Origin: JALYQB01 sp035640155
Lineage (GTDB): Bacteria; Actinomycetota; Actinomycetes; Mycobacteriales; Pseudonocardiaceae
DNA length: 13,649 nt
Assembly (NCBI GenBank): GCA_035640155.1
Contig: DASQWR010000114.1
Location: 1-13,649 of the forward strand
Reading direction: 5' to 3'
A program made the position numbers and the translations under genes. How positions within the stretch are numbered: the first letter of the stretch is position 1; every line of letters begins with the position of its first letter. The notes under the pieces were generated by a model. The model ran no database searches. It had not been told where the DNA came from and worked only from the letters and a program-made list of their open reading frames with translations. This document shows positions 1 through 4,724 of the stretch, piece after piece.

Positions 1-2
1 GC

Positions 3-77
3 GACAGCATGGCCCAGGAGCGGGTGGCCCTCGACCAGGTGGAGCCGTATCTCGCCGCGCGCCTCGTCGGCTGCTGA
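3..77 (+). CDS. glyS: Glycyl-tRNA synthetase, C-terminal end only
   Basis: Only the last 24 codons are in the window; the gene runs in from the left and ends with TGA at 75-77. The visible residues include MAQERVALDQVEPYL, which fits the end of the anticodon-binding domain of class II glycyl-tRNA synthetases, where a D-S/T-M-x-Q-x-R-V stretch precedes the final helix. The enzyme charges tRNA-Gly with glycine in the cytoplasm. The assignment rests on a very short tail, but glyS lies in the same chromosomal neighbourhood as dgt and dnaG in mycobacteria, which supports it. An exact 10-bp palindrome, GGCCGCGGCC, follows the stop at 80-89 and may contribute to termination. Confidence 0.65.
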   Translation, partial: DSMAQERVALDQVEPYLAARLVGC

Positions 78-117
78 CCGGCCGCGGCCTGACCCGCCTC
101 TGGCACCGTCTGCGAGC

Positions 118-438
118 ATGAAGCACGTGAGTACCGAGGACTCGATCATCCGACGCCGAGCGGGTGAGGCGCTGCAGCGTTGGGCCGGCGAGGGGCGCGC
201 GACCGCTGTGGTGCGCGTCCTGGAACGGCACGGTTTCGGCACCGTGCAGCCGGGCCAGCTGCTAGCCGCCGGTCTCACCGAGGCGGAGCTCGCCCACCTG
301 CACGGCCCGGTGGGACTGGATCTCGGAGCCGGGACGGCGGCCGAGACGGCGGTGTCGGTGGTGGCCGAGGTGATCGCCGCCCGATCCGGGCGCGCCGGCA
401 CACCGCTGGGTGGGACGGCGGGCCGGATCGGTGGTTGA
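118..438 (+). CDS. Miniature XdhC/CoxI-like protein (106 aa)
   Basis: XdhC proteins insert or sulfurate the molybdenum cofactor of xanthine dehydrogenases and are normally about 250-370 residues. They have an N-terminal XdhC_CoxI segment and a C-terminal Rossmann domain. This ORF keeps only the two ends. Residues 12-32 (RAGEALQRWAGEGR onward) look like the N-terminal helix of XdhC_CoxI. Residues 63-92 (GPVGLDLGAGTAAETAVSV and the following AARSG) match the last Rossmann motif, usually G-P-I-G-L-D-I-G-A-x-T-P-E-E-I-A-V-S. The CxxG-type motifs and the Rossmann core between them are absent. No xanthine dehydrogenase subunit is visible nearby, so a cofactor role is doubtful. The ATG at 118 has no clear ribosome binding site; GTG at 127 is an alternative. 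The 3' end overlaps the YdcF gene. It may be a shrunken but maintained gene or a relic of internal deletion; the intact frame favours the first. Confidence 0.6.
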   Translation: MKHVSTEDSIIRRRAGEALQRWAGEGRATAVVRVLERHGFGTVQPGQLLAAGLTEAELAHLHGPVGLDLGAGTAAETAVSVVAEVIAARSGRAGTPLGGTAGRIGG

Positions 439-1069
439 GAGGTGCGGCCCGGCCCGGTGGTTGCTGCGGCTGGTGCTCGGTGTGGTGCTGATGGCGGCAC
501 TCGTCGTCGGCGGTATCGGGTTCCGGGTGTGGCAGGTGGCCCGCGTCGACGACCGCAGCGACGCGGACGTGATCGTGGTGCTGGGCGCGGCGCAGTACAA
601 CGGCGAGCCGTCCGACTTCCTCGCCGCGCGGCTCGACCACGGCGCGCGACTGTGGCGGGCAGGGGTGGCCCCGGTGATCGTCACCGTCGGTGGCGCGCTG
701 CCCGGTGACGCGTACACCGAGGCGGAGGCCGGACGGCGGTATCTGCTGTCCTACGGCATCCCCGCCGACGTGGTGGTGGCCGTCGGCGAGGGCAGCGACA
801 CGCTGAGCAGCGTGCGCGCCGTCGCGGAACGAGGGAAGGCGTCGGGCTGGTCCAGCGCGGTGATCGTCAGCGATCCGGGGCACTCGCTGCGGGCCCGGAC
901 GATGGCCCGCGACACGGGGCTTGACGTGCAGGTCTCCCCGACCCGCAGCGGGCCGGTGGTGCAGACCCGGCAGATCCAGGCGCGTTACATCGCCCGGGAG
1001 ACTGCGGCGTTGGTGTACTACAAGCTGACCCACGGTTCCGCGGAGTCGCGGGGCACCGATCTGGGATGA
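410..1069 (+). CDS. YdcF family (DUF218) membrane-anchored protein
   Basis: The protein is 219 residues from the GTG at 410. A basic stretch is followed by one hydrophobic segment at about residues 17-40 (LLRLVLGVVLMAALVVGG), a signal anchor that would place the rest outside the membrane. The DUF218/YdcF fold follows: ADVIVVLGAAQYNG at 52-65, the arginine-rich helix LAARLDHGARLW, VTVGGALPG at 91-99, the E-A-E-A-G-R-R helix, GEGSDTLSS at 127-134 and SDPGHSLRAR at 154-163. Relatives include SanA and YdcF, linked to cell-envelope barrier function; the reaction is not established. The start is uncertain: GTG at 431 would leave only an 8-nt overlap with the upstream gene and begin right before the anchor. 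Neither start has a strong Shine-Dalgarno. The stop overlaps the longest possible dgt start as ATGA. Confidence 0.85.
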   Translation: MGRRAGSVVERCGPARWLLRLVLGVVLMAALVVGGIGFRVWQVARVDDRSDADVIVVLGAAQYNGEPSDFLAARLDHGARLWRAGVAPVIVTVGGALPGDAYTEAEAGRRYLLSYGIPADVVVAVGEGSDTLSSVRAVAERGKASGWSSAVIVSDPGHSLRARTMARDTGLDVQVSPTRSGPVVQTRQIQARYIARETAALVYYKLTHGSAESRGTDLG

Positions 1070-1092
1070 CCGGCCACATAGGCTGGAGCACG

Positions 1093-2445
1093 ATGAGCGG
1101 TCAGGCCGGTGACGTCCCGGGGTACGGCGAGCGCGATCGGGCCAGGCTGCTGCCGGAGCCCGGGAAACGGGCAGCGTTGCCCGGATCCGGCCCGGAGCGG
1201 CGCAGCGCGTTCGAGCGCGACCGGGCTCGAGTGCTGCACTCCGCTGCGCTGCGCCGGCTCGCCGGCAAGACGCAGGTCGTCGGCCCATCGGAGGGCCCAT
1301 GGGTGGGTCCATGGGTGGGCCCATGGGAGGGAAGGGTGCCGCGCACCCGGCTCACCCACTCCCTGGAGGTCGCGCAGATCGGTCGTAGTATTGGGTCCGC
1401 GCTCGGCTGCGACCCGGACCTGGTCGACACCGCAGGACTCGCCCACGACATCGGGCACCCGCCGTTCGGGCACAACGGCGAGACCGCACTGGACGCGGTC
1501 GCCAGCGGGTGCGGCGGGTTCGAGAGCAACGCGCAGACCCTGCGCATCCTCACCCGGCTCGAGCCGAAGGTGCTCGACTCGGGGGGCCGCTGCCACGGGC
1601 TCAACCTCACCCGCGCCGCGCTGGACGCCACCGTCAAGTACCCCTGGCTCCGCCGTGAGGGTCGCCGCAAGTTCGGTGTCTACTCCGACGACGCCGCGGT
1701 GTTCGGCTGGCTTCGCGAGGATGCGCCGGAGGGCCGGCGCTGCCTGGAGACGCAGGTGATGGACTGGGCAGACGACGTGGCGTACTCCGTGCACGACGTG
1801 GAGGACGGCATCGTCGCGGGTCGGATCGACCTGGACACACTGGCAGACCCCGACGAACGGGCCACGATCGCCACGCTGGCCGCTGGCCACTTCAGCCGGC
1901 TGCCTCCCGCCGTGCTGGAGGCGGCTGCGGTCGGGTTGCTGCGGCTGGACGTGGTCGATGCGCTGCGCCGCTACGACGGCTCGCTGCGTGCCCAGGTGGC
2001 GCTCAAGGCCCTGACCAGCGAGCTGGTCGGCCGGTTCACCTCCGCGGTGGTCGGCGCAACGCTCGAGCAGCACGAGCCCGGGCCGCTGTGCCGCTACCGC
2101 GCCGACCTGGTGGTACCGGAGCGGGTGGGCGCCGAGGTGGCCCTGCTCAAGGCGGTGGCGCTGCGGTTCGTGATGAGCAATCCGCGGCTGCTCACGGTGC
2201 AGGCCGACCAGCGTGCGCTCCTGACCAGGCTGTGCGTCGAGCTCGCTGCCAGGGCACCCGAGGCACTCGACCCGGCGCTGCGTCCGGCGTGGGCGGCGTC
2301 CGGAGGGGACGCAGAACGGCTGCGCGTGGTCGTCGACCAGGTGGCCTCGCTCACCGATGCCCAGGCGCTGCGCTGGTGTGCCACCCTCACCGGACGTGAC
2401 GTCGGTTCTGGTCGCGACCTGGACTGGAGCCCGGCACCATGCTGA
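1093..2445 (+). CDS. dgt: Deoxyguanosinetriphosphate triphosphohydrolase-like protein
   Basis: Dgt enzymes split dNTPs (classically dGTP) into deoxynucleoside and triphosphate, adjusting nucleotide pools. The 450-residue product closely follows mycobacterial Dgt. The metal-binding HD motif is complete: His in RLTHSLEV near residue 89, His-Asp in LAHDIGHPPFGHNGE at 118-119, and Asp in MDWADDVAYSVHD near 227. Other family landmarks are RDRARVLHSAALRRLAGKTQV, NAQTLRILTRLEPKV and YPWLRREG. I chose ATG 1093 because GGAG lies four bases upstream; ATG 1066, nine codons earlier, overlaps the YdcF stop and is the longest alternative. The unusual point is residues about 65-80, where the normally short linker between the KTQVVGP and RTRLTHS motifs carries four GP-x-x repeats. 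The stop overlaps the start of the next ORF by 7 nt. Confidence 0.95.
   Translation: MSGQAGDVPGYGERDRARLLPEPGKRAALPGSGPERRSAFERDRARVLHSAALRRLAGKTQVVGPSEGPWVGPWVGPWEGRVPRTRLTHSLEVAQIGRSIGSALGCDPDLVDTAGLAHDIGHPPFGHNGETALDAVASGCGGFESNAQTLRILTRLEPKVLDSGGRCHGLNLTRAALDATVKYPWLRREGRRKFGVYSDDAAVFGWLREDAPEGRRCLETQVMDWADDVAYSVHDVEDGIVAGRIDLDTLADPDERATIATLAAGHFSRLPPAVLEAAAVGLLRLDVVDALRRYDGSLRAQVALKALTSELVGRFTSAVVGATLEQHEPGPLCRYRADLVVPERVGAEVALLKAVALRFVMSNPRLLTVQADQRALLTRLCVELAARAPEALDPALRPAWAASGGDAERLRVVVDQVASLTDAQALRWCATLTGRDVGSGRDLDWSPAPC
1281..1328 (+). repeat. In-frame 12-nt tandem repeat inside dgt
   Basis: Three near-identical 12-base units run from 1293: GGGCCCATGGGT, GGGTCCATGGGT and GGGCCCATGGGA. 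A more degenerate fourth unit precedes them at 1281-1292. They encode GPSE-GPWV-GPWV-GPWE. The period is a multiple of three, so copy number can change without a frameshift. Confidence 0.9.
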
Positions 2446-2639
2446 CAGCCGTCGGCGGCCCGGCAGGAAAGCCCATGGGCACCGCCGGTCCGGTAGCCCC
2501 GATCGCGTGCCGGCGCCGGCGGCCGGGCAAACCCGGCCGCGGCCTGGACGCGCTGCTCGTTCCCACCGGCGTGGTGGTGACCGCAGTGCTGGGCTGGCAG
2601 CAGCGCTGGATCACCGACGACGGGCTGTGTAGATCTTGA
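2439..2639 (+). pseudogene. N-terminal remnant of an AftB/ZomB-like membrane glycosyltransferase
   Basis: This 66-codon ORF starts at ATG 2439, overlapping the dgt stop, with GGAG nine bases upstream. After a basic leader (CRRRRPGKPGRG) it has one hydrophobic stretch, residues about 39-52 (ALLVPTGVVVTAVLG), and then WQQRWITDDGL. A first membrane helix followed by W-x-x-R-W-x-x-D-D is what I expect at the N-terminus of GT-C arabinosyltransferases such as AftB and of ZomB-like proteins, whose catalytic acidic pair sits just after helix 1. In those families the chain continues for 450-600 residues; here it ends three codons later. The sequence beyond the stop does not resume the family in any frame I can read. 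I infer a truncated gene. A genuine small membrane protein remains possible. Confidence 0.5.
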
Positions 2640-2666
2640 ACCGACTGTGGGGTCCTGAACCGACTG
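2637..2666 (+). repeat. 11-bp direct repeat TGAACCGACTG, two copies
   Basis: TGAACCGACTG occurs at 2637-2647 and again at 2656-2666, a 19-nt period. The first copy overlaps the stop codon of the truncated glycosyltransferase ORF. It could be a scar of a recombination or insertion event that removed the rest of that gene, or a paired protein-binding site. The sequence does not decide. Confidence 0.6.
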
Positions 2667-2695
2667 AGCAGACCGTGCCCGATTCGACCGGCTGG

Positions 2696-2839
2696 TCAGA
2701 ACCGGCGCCGCCGGGAGAGCAAGCCCCGGAGCTTCTGGCGCATCCGTGGGTCGTTGGCCATCCGGCGGCCCTGATCTGTCAGCCGTCGTCCCTGCGGGCT
2801 GTTCAGGAAGCTGCGGATCTTTGCCATGATCGAGGCCAT
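2696..2839 (-). CDS. Small basic actinobacterial protein (47 aa)
   Basis: The reverse strand encodes a 47-residue protein from ATG at 2839 to TGA at 2696-2698. It carries the stretch SPQGRRLTDQGRRMANDPR and ends in LLSRRRRF. A nearly perfect Shine-Dalgarno, AGGAGGG, sits five bases before the start (plus-strand 2845-2851). I recognise the S-P-Q-G-R-R-L ... D-P-R-x-R-x-x-L-R-G-L-L pattern from unannotated small proteins in other actinomycetes, without an assigned function. About a quarter of the residues are Arg or Lys and there is no membrane segment, so nucleic-acid or membrane-surface contact is possible but unproven. An internal ATG at codon 5 is an alternative start. It converges on the truncated glycosyltransferase ORF. 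Confidence 0.75.
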   Translation of the reverse strand: MASIMAKIRSFLNSPQGRRLTDQGRRMANDPRMRQKLRGLLSRRRRF

Positions 2840-2997
2840 GACTGCCCTCCTGGAGGTTCGGCTGAGGGGTCAGAAGCTGAGTGCTGAAAACAGCCTACGC
2901 CCGGGGACCGACCCCCGGCAGGCCTCGTTCCCCGTTGGGCTGAACGCCCATAGGGCCTGAGCGTCCGGACGGTGGGGGCACGGCGGGTGTCCGGGAG

Positions 2998-3056
2998 CCC
3001 CGGCCTGCGGCCCGTCGGACCGCAGGCCGGGGCGGGGGCTCGGGAGCTGCCCCGAG
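2998..3056. terminator. Strong hairpin pair in the divergent gap
   Basis: CCCCGGCCTGCGG (2998-3010) pairs perfectly with CCGCAGGCCGGGG (3020-3032) across a 9-nt loop. It is followed by a second hairpin CTCGGG/CCCGAG (3039-3044 with 3051-3056). There is no U-tract, as is common for actinobacterial intrinsic terminators. Both flanking genes point away from it, so it does not end either of them. It may insulate the CMD promoter or lie in a leader RNA. Confidence 0.5.
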
Positions 3057-3096
3057 TGGAGCAGGTGGTGCGGTTGCCCGATCCGCGGCAGTGAGC

Positions 3097-3123
3097 CGTC
3101 ACGTTCTCTCACGTCGCCTCGTC
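3097..3123 (+). promoter_or_regulatory. Candidate ECF41-type promoter for the CMD gene
   Basis: CGTCACG (3097-3103), then exactly 16 bases, then CGTC (3120-3123). The ECF41 consensus I know from published work is TGTCACA-N16-CGTC; here the -35 element matches five of seven positions, the spacer is exact and the -10 is exact. Transcription would start near 3130, giving a leader of about 43 nt to the ATG at 3173. The adjacent minus-strand sigma factor carries the ECF41 signatures, which makes it the obvious regulator. No equally good match was seen upstream of the sigma gene itself. Confidence 0.6.
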
Positions 3124-3172
3124 CCTCTGGTGACGGCCCGCACCGGGCGGGCCCGCACCGAGGAGGCGGCAC

Positions 3173-3763
3173 ATGCCACGCGTTCCCGGAGTACCCACCC
3201 GCGCTGCAGGGTGGTTGGTGCGGTCTTTGTACCGGCTGGCGTGGTGGCGCTTCGGTGCCGTGCCGGAGCCGCTGACCGTGCTGGCCCATCACCGGCCCGT
3301 GCTGTCGGCTTACGCACTGTGGGAGCTGGCCAACGAGCGCGCGATGCGCCACCTGCCGGCGAGCCTGCGCGAGCTGGCCGTCTACCGGGTGGCCACGAAC
3401 ATCGGCTGCTCGTGGTGCGTGGACTTCGGCGCCATGCTGGCGCGCCACCACGGGCTGGACGCCCCGCGGCTGCACGAGATCGAGCACTACGGCACCTCGG
3501 CGGCGTTCACCGCGCTCGAACGGCAGGCCTTGGCCTACGCCGACGCGATGACCGCGCAACCGATGTCCGTCACCGAGGAGATGGTCGCCGGGCTCGACGC
3601 CGAGCTGGGCCACCGGGGCGTGGTGGAGTTGACCTATGCCATCGCGGTGGAGAACCACCGGGCGCGGTTCAACCACGCACTGGGGATCACCGACCAGGGG
3701 TTCACCTCTGGCGCGGCCTGCCGGGTGCCGGTCCCGGCCGACGTCATCCCGGGACCGCGATGA
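3173..3763 (+). CDS. Carboxymuconolactone decarboxylase/AhpD-like family protein
   Basis: The 196-residue product starts at ATG 3173 behind GGAGG. It has the all-helical CMD/AhpD core: ELANERAMRHLPASLRELAVYRVATNIGCSWCVDFGAML at residues 51-89. The redox pair is C79-x-x-C82. The histidine that AhpD uses four residues after the second cysteine is Gly86 here, so classical AhpD peroxidase chemistry may be altered. ALAYADAMT and the ELTYAIAVENHRARFNHALGI helix at the C-terminus fit the family. CMD proteins are typical partners of ECF41 sigma factors (the COE group: carboxymuconolactone decarboxylase, oxidoreductase, epimerase), and an ECF41-type promoter lies upstream. I infer that the sigma factor transcribes this gene and that it acts in oxidative or electrophile stress. 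The last 20 nt overlap the end of the sigma gene on the other strand. Confidence 0.85.
   Translation: MPRVPGVPTRAAGWLVRSLYRLAWWRFGAVPEPLTVLAHHRPVLSAYALWELANERAMRHLPASLRELAVYRVATNIGCSWCVDFGAMLARHHGLDAPRLHEIEHYGTSAAFTALERQALAYADAMTAQPMSVTEEMVAGLDAELGHRGVVELTYAIAVENHRARFNHALGITDQGFTSGAACRVPVPADVIPGPR
3729..3757. terminator. Bidirectional hairpin inside overlapping convergent gene ends
   Basis: CGGTCCCGG (3729-3737) pairs perfectly with CCGGGACCG (3749-3757) across an 11-nt loop. The hairpin lies within the 3' coding sequence of the CMD gene, and most of it is also inside the sigma-factor coding end. It can therefore act on transcripts from both sides. No U-tract is present. Confidence 0.55.
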
Positions 3764-4673
3764 GCTTGTCCGGGTTCACCATGTCGTAGACCGCTGCGAC
3801 GCGGTTGTCCCGGACGGCGAAGCAGGACACCCGGCGGGCGAGTGGCGGATGCGTGATGTCGCCGGGGGAGGCCGGGAACAGCAGGCCGAGATCACCGTTG
3901 ACCAGCACCGGGGTGGTCGCGGCGAGCCGCTCCTTCCCATAGCGCTGCTGCAGCCCGAGCAGGAACCGGGCGACCTTGTCCGCGCCGACGACGGGCCGGC
4001 GCGCGGTGCGCTCGCGACCCCCGCCGTCACCCAGCACGACGGCGTCCGGCGCCAGTAACGCGACGACGGCGCGCAGGTCCCCGCTGGCCAGCGCCGCGAG
4101 GAATGCCTCGAGTACCGCGCGCTGCTCGGTGAGCCCGACGCGCGGCGGCAGGTCCGCGTCGGCGACGGCACGGCGGGCCCGGGACGCATGCTGGCGAGCG
4201 GCAGCCACCGAGCAGTCGAGCACGTCGGCGATCTCGGCGAACGGGGTGCCGAGCGCGTCATGCAGCACGAACGCCACCCGCTGCTCGGGCGTCAGCCACT
4301 CCAACACCACGAGGGCAGCCATCCGCACCCCCTCGTCGCGAACCACGTCGTCCAGCGGGTCGGGCGGGCCGTCGAGCCGGGTCAGCAGCGGCTCGGGCAG
4401 CCACGTCCCGACATAGCGCTCGCGCACGGCCACCGCGGAGCGCAGCCGGTCCACGCAGATCCGGCTCACCACGGTGGTCAGCCATCCGCAGGGCTTGCGG
4501 ATCGCCGTGCGCTCGCCGTCGGTCAGCCGTGCCAGCCGCAGCCACGCCTCCTGCACCGCGTCCTCGGCGTCAGCCCGCGAGCTGGTGAGGCGGTAGGCGA
4601 CGCCGAACAGGTGGGCGCGGTGCCGCTGGAACTCGGCGGCGAGCGCGTCCGCACCGATGCTCACGGTGACCAT
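3744..4673 (-). CDS. sigJ: ECF41-type sigma factor with fused SnoaL-like domain (SigJ-like)
   Basis: The 309-residue protein has a sigma2 region at about 10-80 (HLFGVAYRLTSSRADAEDAVQ, then GWLTTVVSRICVDRLRS). A sigma4 helix-turn-helix follows at about 115-170 (LTPEQRVAFVLHDALGTPFAE, then DVLDCSVAAARQHASRARR). A SnoaL/NTF2-like C-terminal domain runs from about 183 to the end. Three ECF41 hallmarks are present: the linker motif WLPEPLL (91-97), DGGGR (216-220) and the terminal NPDKL (300-304). In this group the C-terminal domain replaces an anti-sigma factor and tunes activity, and no anti-sigma gene is seen nearby. ATG 4673 has only a weak GCAGG upstream; GTG 4664 with AGGA eight bases ahead is an alternative. 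It is divergent from dnaG with a short gap and convergent with its probable target gene. Confidence 0.9.
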   Translation of the reverse strand: MVTVSIGADALAAEFQRHRAHLFGVAYRLTSSRADAEDAVQEAWLRLARLTDGERTAIRKPCGWLTTVVSRICVDRLRSAVAVRERYVGTWLPEPLLTRLDGPPDPLDDVVRDEGVRMAALVVLEWLTPEQRVAFVLHDALGTPFAEIADVLDCSVAAARQHASRARRAVADADLPPRVGLTEQRAVLEAFLAALASGDLRAVVALLAPDAVVLGDGGGRERTARRPVVGADKVARFLLGLQQRYGKERLAATTPVLVNGDLGLLFPASPGDITHPPLARRVSCFAVRDNRVAAVYDMVNPDKLIAVPG

Positions 4674-4708
4674 CCTGCCGCTTGAGCTGCCGGCGTGGCG
4701 TCACGACC

Positions 4709-4724
4709 TACACTCGCCACCGTG
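4709..4724 (+). promoter_or_regulatory. -10 element and probable leaderless start of dnaG
   Basis: TACACT (4709-4714) fits TANNNT. Its 3' edge is seven bases before the GTG at 4722, which would put the transcription start on or next to the start codon. No Shine-Dalgarno precedes this GTG. The -35 region is poorly conserved. Leaderless transcripts are common in actinobacteria. Confidence 0.45.

Larger units (their letters stand above)
2840..3172. other. Divergent intergenic region, 333 bp, no gene seen
   Basis: No ORF here has family features or a ribosome binding site. The region holds the Shine-Dalgarno of the minus-strand small gene, a weak minus-strand -10 candidate (TAGGCT, plus coordinates 2892-2897), and a 6-bp hairpin CCGGGG/CCCCGG at 2901-2918. 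It also holds the strong hairpin pair at 2998-3056, the candidate ECF41 promoter at 3097-3123, and the GGAGG ribosome binding site of the CMD gene. Confidence 0.6.

Noticed and set aside
275..2073. Long minus-strand open frames opposite the YdcF and dgt genes
   Set aside because: They are rich in Arg, Pro, Ala and His with no family motif and no ribosome binding site. The plus strand is clearly coding here. High GC keeps antisense frames open.
2870..3676. A 268-codon minus-strand frame crossing the divergent gap and the CMD gene
   Set aside because: No motif, no ribosome binding site, and it is antisense to a protein with clear CMD features.
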